Notes: a model not told the origin generated them from the sequence alone. DNA of 64,000 nucleotides from Medakamo hakoo (GCA_026636295.1 CP089462.1:248001-312000), one strand, 5' to 3'. Shown: positions 49,809 to 60,476, counted from the first letter of the stretch. A program made the numbers and translations.

Positions 49809-51827
49809 ATGAGCGCGCCCGCCTTTTCCGGGCACCGGGCGGCGGCGCGGTCGAGGCGAGGCCCTGCTCCACACCGCGGGCCTTGCACCTGGGGAGGCAG
49901 AGCCCTGGAGCGCTGCGTCCGCCAGCCCGCGCGGCCGTCGCTCAAGTTTGGTGCGAGCGCGACGGGCGGCGCTCCTCGGTCCGACGCACCCGCCACCACC
50001 TCCACCTCGACCTCTCACCCCACCGCCGTCCGCTTCTTCCGCCCGGCCGGCGCGGAAGGAGCGCCGCCCAGCGCTCCCCTCCTCGTCTTCCTGCCCGGCA
50101 CGGACGGCACCTCCCACGGCCTGGACACCCAGGTCGGCCCCCTGGCGGCCGCGGGCTGGGCGGTGTGGGCGGGCGCGTACGAGTGCGGCACTGCCTGGGG
50201 CTGGGCCGACGCCGTGGCGGACGTGCGGTCGGCCCTGGCCCGCCTGAGCGGGGGCGGGCGACGCCCCGTCCTGCTGGTGGGCGAGTCCTTTGGCGCGTGC
50301 CTGGCGCTCAGAGTGGCGGCCGGCGCCTGCCCCGCGCTCAGCGCGCTGGCGCTGGTCAACCCAGCGACCGCGTTCCCGCGCGCGCTGGGCGGCGCGCCCG
50401 CCGCGCTCGCGCGGTCGGGCCTCCTGGCCGCCGCGCCGCCGGCCGCGTACGGGCTGGCCCAGCGCATCCTCCTCCCCCTCCTCGTCGACCGAGGGCGGGC
50501 GGGCGAACCGGGCAAGGACGCCGCCCGGGCGATGATGGCGATGCTGCCCGGGCGGGGCGACGGCGGCGGCGCGGGCGGCGCGGGCGCGCGCCCGCCGCCC
50601 CGCCCCGCCGCGGCCGCGTCGCACCGCCTGCGCCTCATGGTGGACGGGCGTGGGCTGGAGGACGGCGCCCTGTCCCGCATCTCCGCCCCCACCCTGCTCA
50701 TCGCCTCGGCGGCCGACTCGCTCCTGCCGTCGCTGTCCGAGACCGCGCGCCTGGCCGCGCTGATCCCAGGCGCGGCGGCGGGGCCGGCGTCGGGGCGGCG
50801 GCCGCGCCTCGTCCTGCCGGACAGCGGCCACGCCCCGCTGCTGGAAGCGGGCGTGAGCCTGGCGGCTCTGCTGGAGGAGGGCGGGCTCGGGCCGGGCCGC
50901 CTGGCGGAGGGCGGGGCCTCGCACGCGGCGCCCAACCCGCCCTGGGCGGCGCCAGACCCGGCCGTCGACGCGGCGTGGGAGGCGCTGACCGCCGCGCGCG
51001 CGCTGGTCTGCCCGCGCCTGGACGGCGGCGCACGCCTGCCGCCGCCCTCCACGGCCCGCCCCCTGCTGTTTGTGGCCAACCACGCCCGGTACGGCCTGTA
51101 CGACCTGCCCTTCCTCGTCGGCGAGCTGTACGCGCGCGGCGTGCGCGTGCGCGGCGTCGCGCACCCGGCCCACTGGCGCGGGCCCCTGGGCCCGCAATTC
51201 GAGCGGCTGGGCGCCATCAAGTCGTCGCCGCGCGCCCTGCTGAAGGCGCTCAACGCGCGCGAAGCGACGCTCCTGTTCCCAGGCGGCGGCCTGGAGGTGA
51301 ACAAGCCTGCCGGGGCGGATTACACGCTCTTCTGGCGGGACGCGCCCGACCTGGTGCGGATCGCAGAGCGCACGGGCGCCCTCATCATTCCGGTGGCGTC
51401 CGTGGGCGCGGACGACGCGTACGACGTCATCGCCGACACGGAAGCCATTCTGGCTCACCCGGTCGCGGGCCCGGCCGTGCGCGCCGCGCTGTCGGCGCTC
51501 CTGCCCGACGCCGGACTGGAGCCCGAGGAGTCGGTCTTCCCCATCTCGGCGCTGCCCCTCCCAGGCCTGCCACCGCTCATTCCGGCGCCGCTGCCCATCC
51601 CGCGCCCGGCGCGCCTGTACTTTGAGGTGTGCGAGCCGATCGATGCGGCGTCCGCCGTCGCAGCGGCGGGCGGCGGGCTGGACGGCGCACGGGCCGTGTA
51701 CGGAGACGTCAAGGCGTCGCTGGAAGCCGGCATCGCCCGCCAGCTGGCGGTGCGCGACGCCGACGAGGACGGGCTGCGGTCGCTGTCCGCGCGGCTGGCC
51801 AAAGTGCGGCAACGGTGGTTTGGGTAG
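49809..51827 (+). CDS. Phytyl-ester-synthase/DGAT-like protein: alpha/beta hydrolase plus acyltransferase
   Basis: An intronless gene for 672 residues. The first 60 residues are Arg/Ser/Ala-rich, fitting a plastid transit peptide. An alpha/beta-hydrolase domain follows: oxyanion-loop LLVFLPGTDGTSHG near 90, the nucleophile elbow LLVGESFGACLAL with Ser about 159, TLLIASAADSLLPS with the acid, and LPDSGHAPLLE with the His near 340. The second half is a lysophosphatidate-type acyltransferase: FVANHARYGLYDLPFL carries the NH...D motif near 422, then LGAIKSSPRALL and EATLLFPGGGLEVNK, the second conserved block. This fusion defines the plant esterase/lipase/thioesterase family with PES1 and PES2, which make fatty-acid phytyl esters and triacylglycerol in plastids, mainly from chlorophyll breakdown. 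The exact substrate cannot be read from sequence. Confidence 0.9.
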   Translation: MSAPAFSGHRAAARSRRGPAPHRGPCTWGGRALERCVRQPARPSLKFGASATGGAPRSDAPATTSTSTSHPTAVRFFRPAGAEGAPPSAPLLVFLPGTDGTSHGLDTQVGPLAAAGWAVWAGAYECGTAWGWADAVADVRSALARLSGGGRRPVLLVGESFGACLALRVAAGACPALSALALVNPATAFPRALGGAPAALARSGLLAAAPPAAYGLAQRILLPLLVDRGRAGEPGKDAARAMMAMLPGRGDGGGAGGAGARPPPRPAAAASHRLRLMVDGRGLEDGALSRISAPTLLIASAADSLLPSLSETARLAALIPGAAAGPASGRRPRLVLPDSGHAPLLEAGVSLAALLEEGGLGPGRLAEGGASHAAPNPPWAAPDPAVDAAWEALTAARALVCPRLDGGARLPPPSTARPLLFVANHARYGLYDLPFLVGELYARGVRVRGVAHPAHWRGPLGPQFERLGAIKSSPRALLKALNAREATLLFPGGGLEVNKPAGADYTLFWRDAPDLVRIAERTGALIIPVASVGADDAYDVIADTEAILAHPVAGPAVRAALSALLPDAGLEPEESVFPISALPLPGLPPLIPAPLPIPRPARLYFEVCEPIDAASAVAAAGGGLDGARAVYGDVKASLEAGIARQLAVRDADEDGLRSLSARLAKVRQRWFG

Positions 51828-52237
51828 GTGGTGGGGGCATGGAGTGGCGGGGCGGGGCGCCGCCGCTTGCAACGATTCCTATTTACAGGACGCGGTGCGG
51901 CAGGCACACACTCCCCTCCACCACCCCACTCCACACATCCTGCGGGCGGGGGCACGCACTGGTGCCCCGCCGCACCGCACACCAACAACATCGCGTCGCT
52001 TTCAACCAACTCGCGCCGGCGAAACGGGCGACGAGCCCCACGTATGTTAAACAATAGAAAAAAAAAGAGGGGGGGGGGGGGAGCGCGCACGACTCGGTCG
52101 CCTCTGCCACCCCCACCCTCCCTGCTTCCTTGCGGGCAGGGGGGTGCGCTGCCCGCCTCGCCGCGGCTTTTTCGCCGCGGGTGAGGACACTGCGCGCACA
52201 CCACTCTCAACACATCTGCAAAAGACGAACGAAATTT
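51828..52237. other. Intergenic region between convergent genes
   Basis: These 410 bp lie between the stop of the acyltransferase gene and the stop of the small cysteine-rich gene. An A7/G12 run occurs at about 52060-52081. No gene or RNA is evident. Confidence 0.4.
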
Positions 52238-53268
52238 CTACGACGCGCTGACGCCCGAGCAGGGCGCGCCGCACGGGTCGTTGATGGAGGCCTGCTTGTA
52301 CCCGCACAGAATTTGCGTCGACTTGGCCATGGCCGCAAACACGCGCAGGTCCTTTGTGTTTTCCTTGATGGCCTGCTGCTTCAGGTCTTCGTTGCAGGCG
52401 CACCCGGCCTCCGTCCAGGCGATGAGCTCGGCGCAGCAGGCGTCGGAGGGCGGGCGGTAGCCGGCCGTGGACTTGATCTGTGTGGGTGGGTGGGTGGGTG
52501 GGGGTGGGGGTGTGGGGTCGAGGCGTCGAAGGTGGCGGCCGCCAGCGTCGGCTCGGCATGCGAAGCTTCGTCGCTCGCTATCTGGGCGGGCCCGCGGGCC
52601 CGCCCGAGTGCCTTCCCTGCTCCAACTGCTCGCAACCGCATGTGCGGGGCCGTCCCTCCTGACCCAGTGCGTCAAGGCCCGGGCTTGGGCACAGGAGGGG
52701 CGCGGGCGGCGACGCTCTCACCACTACCCACTGCCCGCCGTCCTCGCCGTCTTTTTTTTTGTCTCTCTCTCTACGTGCCCGCTCCACTCACCTTGTTCTT
52801 GAGGCCGGAGCAGTCCAGGTTGATGGTCGAGTCCGTGTCGCCCCGGTAGTTGGTGTTGCCGGAGTCGCAGGCGGCGCCCTTGGTCTGGATGGACCGGGCG
52901 GCCTTCACGCAGTAGGGCTCGTCGCCTGCGAGCACAGGGAGAGCGAGTCGGGGGCGGGAGAGAGTGCGTGAGACAGAATGGGTGCGGGAACAGTGGTGCG
53001 GCGGGCCCGGTCACCGGCGTCCCACCCTCTCCAAACCGGACGCGATGGAAGGCACTGTGCCCAGACCAGGCTTTGGGCGCGGTTGGGCGGGCGCGGCCCC
53101 TTCAAGGACGGCGCCGCGCCGCGCTGAGTGAAGCTGGGCGGCACGCGGGCCCGGTGGGCACACGCGGTCCATTTGCATTGCATCCTCTCCCCCCACCGCC
53201 CCTCTTGACTCACCGGCCACGCCAGCGACGGCCGCGAGGGCAGCAACGATCAGGGCGATGACGCGCAT
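52238..53268 (-). CDS. Small secreted protein with LTP/2S-albumin-like cysteine pattern
   Basis: Three exons (53268-53214, 52925-52792, 52477-52238) give 142 residues. The first 19 (MRVIALIVAALAAVAGVAG) are a signal peptide. The mature part has ten cysteines in the order C-C-C-CC-CxC-C-C-C, with CC and CxC separated by exactly ten residues (SDACCAELIAWTEAGCACN) and a late LCGYKQASINDPCGAPC. The core C..C..CC..CxC..C..C is the eight-cysteine layout of plant lipid-transfer proteins, 2S albumins and trypsin/amylase inhibitors. The same ten-cysteine order ends the neighbouring long protein on the same strand. A secreted lipid- or ligand-binding role is possible but unproven, since overall similarity to plant LTPs beyond cysteines is low. 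Confidence 0.75.
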
Positions 53269-53565
53269 TGCTGGTAGGGGAATGGAGAGGGAGGGGAGGA
53301 AGGAGACACGGGGTTGTGCGGGCGGAAAAAAAAAAGGCGAGTGGGGTGTGGCCCCGCGACTTTTCGGCGGCGTTACACGTCGACCCCTCGACCTCCCCAT
53401 CCCCCAGCCATGGCACCCCCCACCCGCGCACTCCTGGCAAAGCACACATGAGGCAGCCACCTGCCCCCCTCCCCTCCCCCCAACACCAATCAACAACCAG
53501 CACACAAGCAAAAAGAATGGACCAGGCCCCCCTCCAAAAAAAACACGACCCCCACTGTCTCTCTC

Positions 53566-56544
53566 TCAACACCCGTAGCTCGCCTGGCACGGGTCGTACA
53601 GGCTCCCCCGCCCGCACGAGATTTGGGCGACCCGGGCGATGGCGCCCAGCATCAGCGGGCTGAAGCCGCCCCACCCCTCCGCCCGCTGGCAGCCGCACCC
53701 GCCCGCAATGAGCGGGCGGACGGCGTCGCAGCACGCGGGCGGGACGGCCGGGCCGGCGGCCAGCGCCTCGGTCAGCTGCGGGCACGTCACGCCCATCACG
53801 ACCGCGGCGGCCGTGTCGTTGAGCAGCGAGATGGCGCCGCACACACCGGACGCCAGGGCGGTGGCGCCGGCTAGGCAGGTGCCCGGCTCCGCGGGCGGGA
53901 TGGAGGGCGGCGGCGGGGACGTGACGGCCGGCGCGGCGGCCGCGGGCGCCGCGCCGGGCGCGGGCGCTGGCCCACCACCACCAGCCGCGGGCGCCGCGGC
54001 CGGCGCGCCGGCACCGCCGCCGGCGCCGCCGCCCACCCCAGGCGGCGGCGTCCCGCCCGGCGGCACAAAGATGGGCGCGGGCGTGCGCGGCGGGAAGGAA
54101 TAGATGGACGGCCAGGCGGGCCAGGACGGGCGGGGCGGCGCCGTCCACGTCGGCGTCGGCGGCGGCGTGTAGGCCGGCCACCGCAGGTTGGGCCTGACCG
54201 CGCGCGGGAAGGTGAGCGTGGGCCAGAGCGAGCCGCGGGGTGTCTGGCGCGGGGCGGCCGGGTTGGGCTGGCCCGGCGGCGGGCCCGCGGTCGGGGCGCC
54301 GCCCGCTGGCGGAGCGCCGCCCGGGGTGGCGCCCGCAGGCGCGGCGCCGCCAGGCGCGGCACCCGCCGGCGGCGCACCACCAGCCGCTGCCGGCGGCACG
54401 GCTGCCGCAGCCGGCACGCCGATGGGCGCGGCCGCGGGCGGCGGCTTGGCCGCGGCGGCGGCCGGCGCGGCACGACCGCTGCCACCGCCCGCCTTGGCGC
54501 CTTTCCCACTGCCGCCGCCGCCGCCGCCGCCGCTGCCGCCCTTGCCATTCTTCCCACTGGCCCGCCCGCCCTTCTTCTTGTCCTTGCCGCCCGTCGCGCC
54601 GCCGGCAGGAGCCTCAGGCATCGGAATGCCCGCACCCATGGCAGCTCGCGCGCGGGCTGCGGCCAGGGCGGCGGGGTCGCCGGCCGCACCGCCAGGCGCG
54701 GCAGCACCGGCCCCACCCCCCGCCGCCGCCGGTGCGCCGGGGGCTCCTCCCCCTCCGCCCGGCACTGCCGGCAACGCACCGGCCACGCCACTGCCCACCG
54801 CCGCGCCCGTGGCGGGGATGCCGATCGGCAGGGAGGCCGGCGGCACGTTGGCAGCGGCGCCACCCGCCGCCAGGCGCGCCTGCTGCTGGGCGACCGCCAG
54901 CTGCGTCGCGCCGATGCCGACGTTGTTGGCAATGTTTTGGGCTTGGGCCGACGACGCGGACCCGACGCCGCCGGAGCTGGCCGCCCGGCCCTGGAACTGG
55001 CCGATGGCGATGCGCGCGGGCGCGACCTGGGCCGCGGTCGCCGACCCGGGCGCCGCCTCGCGCGGCGGCGCGCGCTGCTGGTCGCCCGCCGGCCACTGGT
55101 ACCCGCCCGCCGGCTCGCCGATGCGCCGGTAGACAGCGCCAAAGGTGGGCGGCACGCCCAGGGCGTTGGGCAGGTTGCGCACCTGGTTGTCGGTCAAGAT
55201 TTGGTTGGCCGGGCCGCGGAACGTGCCGTCCACCGCGACGCGCACGCCGGGCGGCAGGGCCATGCCGCCCGGGCCGACCTGCGACGCGGGCGGCGCGTTG
55301 GCCGGCTCCAGCGCCCGCCCCTCCCGGGCGGCGATGGCCGCCGCGTTGGCGGCCTGGGACTGGACGGGGTACCCATTCGCGTCGACGCCCGTGGTCTGGT
55401 TGACAAACACGACGCGGGGCGTCGGCGGCGGGGGGCGCGGCGTCGGCGGCGCGTTTTTGCCCGTGGTGGGTGGAGAAGGGCCGGCTGCCGAGCCGGCAGC
55501 GCCACCGCCAGCCGCGGCGGGCGCGGCGGGCGGGACGGGCGGCGCGCCGGCAGGAGCTGCGCCTCCAGCTGTGCCGGCGGGCGTGGCGGGCAGCGCTCCA
55601 CCACCAACCCCACCACCCGCGGCAGCGCCCGGCCCAGGCCCGGCAGGGAGGCCCGCCGCCGCCGCCGCCGCCGCTTGGGCATTGAGAATGGCCTGGTTGA
55701 CGCCCGGACTGGCGGCTGGGCCCGGGGCACCGAGGAGGGGCGAGGGCGCCGGCGCGGGGGCGCCCGCCGCCGCGGCGCTCGTCGCATTGGCCGCCTCCGT
55801 GCCATTCGCGCCCGGCGCGGCCAGGCTCACGTCGGCCGTGGCATCACGCACGCCTGCCGCGGCGGAGACTTTTGGAGCGGGAGCGGGGGCGGGCGCCGGG
55901 CCGGCTTGCAGCCGGCGCCTCCCCGCCGACACGGGCGGGGACGGGCCGTCCCGGCTGGCCACGCCCGCGCCCTCCACCAGCCCGCCCAGCGCCGCCAGGC
56001 CAAACGGCAGGCGTGACGCGGCCTGGGCGTCCAAAGACGACGACCCGGCTTTGTTGCCGCCCACAGGCGCGGCGGCGCCGTCCGCGTTAATCGGCACCGG
56101 CACGACGATGATGGTGGGACCGGCGCCGGGCGACGAGGGCGCGAGCAATTGGGCGTCTGCGGGCGGAGGCGCCGGGCCCAGGGTCGGCAGCGGTGCCTGC
56201 GGCGCGGCGCTGTTGGACACAGGCGCTGGTGGTGTCGGCCCACCGCCGGGCGCCGGCCCGCCGCCGGGCAGCGCCCCCAGCGGCGCGGCCGGGTTGGAGC
56301 CCGGCGGCGGACTCGCGCCGGGCTGGGACGGGTCGGCCGGCGTCGCCCCGTCGGCCGCCGGCGGCGGGTCCGGCTCGGCTGCGGCGCCACCGCCCGGCAG
56401 GAGGTCGCCCAGGTCGCCGCCCTTGAGCCAGGCGGAGCCTAGCTGGGCGGTGGACGGACGCGGGGCGGCGGCCAGGGCGAGGAGGAAGACGAGCGCAGCC
56501 AGGCGTGGGCGGCGGCGCCACGCATGCCGGACGCTCCGCGCCAT
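53566..56544 (-). CDS. Long secreted Pro/Ala/Gly-rich protein with C-terminal cysteine domain
   Basis: An intronless gene for 992 residues. A basic start and hydrophobic core (RLAALVFLLALAAAPRPSTA) form a signal peptide. The next 850 residues are mostly Ala, Pro and Gly, like cell-wall or extracellular-matrix proteins, but with two more ordered parts: about 380-480 (VFVNQTTGVDANGYPVQSQA, PPGVRVAVDGTFRGPANQIL) and a Trp/Pro-rich stretch near 785-830 (LWPTLTF, LRWPAYTPPPTPTWTAPPRP). The final 105 residues carry ten cysteines in the same order as the small neighbour: PACCDAVRPLIAGGCGC again has ten residues between CC and CxC, and it ends YDPCQASYGC. I do not recognise the full protein. It may be a wall-anchored relative of the small secreted form. 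Confidence 0.72.
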   Translation of the reverse strand: MARSVRHAWRRRPRLAALVFLLALAAAPRPSTAQLGSAWLKGGDLGDLLPGGGAAAEPDPPPAADGATPADPSQPGASPPPGSNPAAPLGALPGGGPAPGGGPTPPAPVSNSAAPQAPLPTLGPAPPPADAQLLAPSSPGAGPTIIVVPVPINADGAAAPVGGNKAGSSSLDAQAASRLPFGLAALGGLVEGAGVASRDGPSPPVSAGRRRLQAGPAPAPAPAPKVSAAAGVRDATADVSLAAPGANGTEAANATSAAAAGAPAPAPSPLLGAPGPAASPGVNQAILNAQAAAAAAAGLPAGPGPGAAAGGGVGGGALPATPAGTAGGAAPAGAPPVPPAAPAAAGGGAAGSAAGPSPPTTGKNAPPTPRPPPPTPRVVFVNQTTGVDANGYPVQSQAANAAAIAAREGRALEPANAPPASQVGPGGMALPPGVRVAVDGTFRGPANQILTDNQVRNLPNALGVPPTFGAVYRRIGEPAGGYQWPAGDQQRAPPREAAPGSATAAQVAPARIAIGQFQGRAASSGGVGSASSAQAQNIANNVGIGATQLAVAQQQARLAAGGAAANVPPASLPIGIPATGAAVGSGVAGALPAVPGGGGGAPGAPAAAGGGAGAAAPGGAAGDPAALAAARARAAMGAGIPMPEAPAGGATGGKDKKKGGRASGKNGKGGSGGGGGGGSGKGAKAGGGSGRAAPAAAAAKPPPAAAPIGVPAAAAVPPAAAGGAPPAGAAPGGAAPAGATPGGAPPAGGAPTAGPPPGQPNPAAPRQTPRGSLWPTLTFPRAVRPNLRWPAYTPPPTPTWTAPPRPSWPAWPSIYSFPPRTPAPIFVPPGGTPPPGVGGGAGGGAGAPAAAPAAGGGGPAPAPGAAPAAAAPAVTSPPPPSIPPAEPGTCLAGATALASGVCGAISLLNDTAAAVVMGVTCPQLTEALAAGPAVPPACCDAVRPLIAGGCGCQRAEGWGGFSPLMLGAIARVAQISCGRGSLYDPCQASYGC

Positions 56545-56965
56545 GGCTGCGGGACGGTGCGGGGCGAGCCTGCCGCTTTTGGACCGGTTCTTGGAGAGAG
56601 CGAGCCCTGTACTGGCGCTCAGGGCGATGGGGTGGGCGGGCGAGACCGTTCACCCCGTCTGCGGCGGCCTTGTCGGATGGGGGGGGATGAAGGCCGGTTG
56701 TCGTTTCCTAGGCCGTGCGCGCGGTAGGGCGGGCCGCGGAGGCTTGTTCGCCAATCCGCTGCACGTCCACCGCCAGAGAATATGATAGAAGAGACGCCTT
56801 GAAAGTCGATGAGATGCAGCGGCCGCGGCGGCGGGACTGGGGTCAGGGTCGCAGGCGGCGGGCGCCGGCCCGATTGTGACTGTATAGTGCACCCGCGCCC
56901 CGGGCCTGGCCACTCCACCCTTCTTCGCGACCGGAAAGGAAACGTTTCCCTCACCCGGCCACGCA
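56545..56965. other. Divergent intergenic region, long Cys-domain gene and LON-domain gene
   Basis: These 421 bp separate two start codons pointing apart. A CCAAT pentamer (near 56751) and a GTATAG motif (near 56882) about 80 bp before the LON start are the only promoter-like signals seen. No gene is visible. Confidence 0.4.
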
Positions 56966-58619
56966 ATGCCCGCCCTCGCCCGCCTCCGCGCGGCCGCGCC
57001 GCCCGACCGGCGTGCGCCACCACCCGGTCGGGTGCATGCCATCCCTCGCCAGCCCGCCCGCACCGCCGTCTGCGCGGCCGCAAGCAGCGGTGAGGCCGGC
57101 GCCGACCCGAGCGCACTGCCAGGACGTGACGGTTCGGCCAGCGCAGCCGCCTCAGGTACGGTGACGATGACGAGGCCCGCATGCAGATGTGATGTACGCC
57201 CCACCCAGGGCGGGCATGAGGGTGTCAGGCCTCCCTGCCGCCCGCCCAGCCGCACGGGCCCCCTCGCACGCTCCGCACCCATTGCCTAAAAATCCAGCCG
57301 CGCCGGGCGGTCGCCAGGGCTTGGGCGGGGGCGCAATGGGCTGAGGGGCGAGTGTGGACGCGTGTGCATCTATCCGGGTGGACAGTGCGACGAGAGCGGT
57401 GTTGCATCCCCCTCTGGCGGGCCGTGCTAGGAGGGCAAAAGCCGCCGACCGCCACACGCGCACGGAAACACACTCGTCGGCGGCACCCGCCCCACCACAC
57501 CACATCCACCCACCCACACAACTCACAGGCCGGACGACCATGGCCGCCTCCCGCCCTCCGCCCCGCTCCCTCCCGCTGCCCGGCGTCCTGCCCGTCCTGC
57601 CCTTCCCGCCCACCGAAGCCCTGACGCCCGGCGGGGCGGTGACGCTGCACCTGTACGAGGCGCGGTACCTGGCGCTGCTGGATGCCGCGCTCGCGCGCCC
57701 CGACCGCTGCTTCGCGCACGCCGTCGTCGGCGCGGGGCCGGCCGTCTGGGGCGGGGTGCGGCTGACCGACGCGGGCGCGGCCGCGGGAGAGACGGGCGGC
57801 GCCGTGTCCGAGTGGGCGGCCGGCGGGGAGGGCGGGCAGGCGGCCGTGCCGTCGCCGGCGCGCCCGCCGCCGGGCGGGCCGCCCCCCCTCCCCCTCGGCG
57901 ACGGCCGGGCCGCGCTGCGGTGCGCGTGCCTGGCCCGCATCACGGCCGTGGAACCGTCGCCCGGCGGCGGGCCTGGCGCGCTCGTCACGGTGCGGGGCGA
58001 GGCCCGCCTGGCCCTGACGGACTTGGTGGGGACGGCGCCGTTCCTGGCCGCGACGGCCGCGCTCGCGCTGGACGCCCCGCCGCCGCCCGGGCGGGACGCC
58101 GGCCCGGCCCTCGCGTCCGCGGGCCAGGCCGTCGAAGCCCTGATGTGGGATGCCATCAACCTGACATTCAAGCTGCCGCGCACCACCGCCATCGGGTCGG
58201 GCGGCATCGGCGGCCCGTCGGGCGCGGCGTCCATGCAGGCCGCGCTGAACTGGGTCGACCACGCGCCCGGCGGCGGGGGTGGGGGTGGGGGTGGGGGCGG
58301 CGCCGACCCTCCGTCCGACGGCGGCGGGGGCGGCCCGGAGTGGCGCCTGACGCCTCCACCCCCGGCAGACGCGGCCCCCGGCTCGCCCGCCTGCGTCCTC
58401 GCCGCCGCCGCCGAGCGCGGCGCCCGGCTGGCCTTTGCGGCGTTGCAGGAGGTGCCGCACTCGTCGCCCGCCGCGCGCGCGGCCCTGGCCCGGGCGCGCG
58501 TCGCCGCCCTGGAGACGGACGACACGGCGGCGAGGTTGGAAGCTGCGGCGGCGGCCCTGCGGTCGGCGCGGTCGGCCCTGGCGGCGAAAGCGGCGCTGCA
58601 CGCCCTGGCGCTCGGGTGA
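56966..58619 (+). CDS. Plastid-targeted LON N-terminal-domain protein
   Basis: Two exons (56966-57155 and 57529-58619) give 426 residues. The first codes for a typical transit peptide rich in Ala, Arg, Pro and Ser (MPALARLRAAAPPDRRAPPP, then ARTAVCAAASS). The splice joins ASG to RTTMAAS in frame. The second exon holds a LON substrate-binding domain: PGVLPVLPFPPTEALTPGG, LHLYEARYLALLDAAL, the strands around AALRCACLARITAVEPS, VTVRGEARLALTDLVGTAPF, and a helical end. No ATPase or protease part follows, as in the stand-alone plant plastid LON-domain proteins. Function of this group is not established. A poly-Gly insertion is coded by a GGGGGT repeat (58271-58300). If translation began at ATG 57540 the transit peptide would be lost. 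Confidence 0.84.
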
Positions 58620-58768
58620 AAGCAAAGGGAATAGCGAGGGAGAGGGAGAGAGGGGGTGGGGGCGGGGGTGTGTTTTTGGTCGGACACACACTTTTTGTGA
58701 CCTCGATTTTTTTTTCTCTCTTTCGGTTTGTTGCTACACTAGGTCCGTCGCACCCCGTCTAAGCTGTG

Positions 58769-60230
58769 CTACCAGCACGCCGCGACCGCCGCGTCCGTTT
58801 TCTCTCCCGCTGCGTTGGCCGCCGCCCACAGTGCGCCCGGGTCGGGTTGTTGCCCACCACCGCCGCCACTGCCGCCCCTCCCTTCCGCCAGGCGCAGGGA
58901 CGCCACGAGCGCCGCGTGGACAGCGTCCACCTCCTCCACCATGGCGCGGGCGGCCGTGGAGAGGCGGGCGGCCCGGCGACGCGCGGACGCGGGCGTGTGG
59001 GTGGGCAGGGCGGGCAGTTGTGCAAGGGCCAGGCCGGCGGCAGCGAGCGCGGCCGCCACGCCGGCTGCCAGGCGGGTGAGGCGGCGCCGTCCCGGCGCGG
59101 CCAGTTCGACCAAGTCCGGTGCAACCAGGCAGGCGGTGCCGGCCGTCGGAGCGGACAGGGACGGGCCCAGGACCCGGGCCAGGGCGGCGGCGAGGGCGGG
59201 CGGCGTGGATGGAGCGGCCAGGCGGAGGGTGGTGCGGGCAGCGGCTGACGCGTCGTCGCCCACGCCGCCGCCTTCCTCGTCGTCGGATGATGCCGGTGCG
59301 GCCTCGGCGTCGCCCTCCTCCTCCACCAGCAACACCCCCGCTTCCCGGGCGAGGATTGCGTCCCAGCCCAGGGCGGCCCGGCCGGCGTGGTGGATGGTGG
59401 GCGTGGCACCAGCAGCTCCCACGCCTGGTGCCACGACCACGACCACGTCCGCCGCCAGGGCCGGACCGCCAGGGCCGCGCACGCTCGGAGTTCGGTCGAC
59501 CAGCGTGTGTGCGCGGGGCACGACCGCCGCCAGCGTGGCGGTGGCCGGCTGGCCGGGAGGCGCGGCGCTGACCTGCGCCGGGCGGGCGGCCGCGCGCCAG
59601 GCGCCCTCACCGCCGCCGTCGCCCGCCGGGACCAGCACAAGGCGGGCGCGGCTCAGGGTCTCTGCATCGCCGCCACCCACGCGCACACTGACGACCCAGT
59701 CCCCCGACCGGAGGAGGCGGGACGCCACGGGGCCGGTGGTGGGCGTGAGGGCGGGAGGCCCGCCAGCCCCACCCCCGCCGCCCTGCACACCCGTCGTCGT
59801 CCGCGCACACAGCTCGCCCACCAACGCCTCGGCGTCCGCCAGCATGGCTTTTTTGCGCTCCAGGCCGGCCTGGCGGGCAGCCAGCGACGCCTCGGCGGCC
59901 GCGACCCGGGACCGCAGCACGGCCAGGAGGGACGCGGCGCCGGGCGGGGGTGGGCGGAGCGGTGGTGGCGTGAGCGTGTGGGGGTGGGCAGCAGGGCTGC
60001 ACGCTTGCTGTCCGCCCGGACGTGAGTCTGGCACATGCCCATTGCTGTTGTGAGGGGCGGGTGGGAAGGGGGGCGGTGAGGCGTGAGCGCATCGTGCATT
60101 CATACGAGCGAGCGGGCGGCGAAACACACACTCGCTGCGCCGTGCGTCTCTCGCCACCGTCAACTCACAGCGCTTGCAGGGGTGGGCGGCCGGGTGATGT
60201 CCCGCCGCCGTCGGGCGGCGGGCGGTCCAT
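58769..60230 (-). CDS. Unknown protein with N-terminal coiled coil, two exons
   Basis: Two exons (60230-60169 and 59996-58769) give 429 residues. The splice joins PPLQAL to PAAHPHTLTPP in frame. I do not recognise the family. Residues about 50-92 form a coiled coil (VLRSRVAAAEASLAARQAGL, ERKKAMLADAEALVGELC). Several beta-rich segments follow: SGDWVVSVRVGGG, SRARLVLVP, ADVVVVVAPGVG and RTTLRLAAPS. An acidic linker (EEEGDAEAAPASSDDEEGGG) sits in the middle and the C-terminal third is helical (RLTRLAAGVAAALAAAGLAL, RAMVEEVDAVHAALVASLRL). This arrangement suggests a subunit of a larger complex. No targeting signal is seen. Reading-frame continuity over more than 400 codons and the consistent splice phase are the evidence for the gene. 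Confidence 0.55.
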
Positions 60231-60476
60231 GGCGACCCGGCGACAGGCGTACACACACAAACCACCGGACGAGAAAAAAAAAGGGAAAGCCCGTCTGAGA
60301 GTGCAACGTGCCCCTCCGCCTCACTCCAGCGTCGTTGGACGCGAACGCTCGTCCCCTCTCTCTTTCCGGGCTTGGCCGGGGGAGAACGCCACGCCCGCGC
60401 CCGCCCCCCCTCAACAGGTCGGGGAGCGAGCGGGCTTGACCTCACCCCGCCCCCACGCGCCTGCCGCGCCCCGTCA

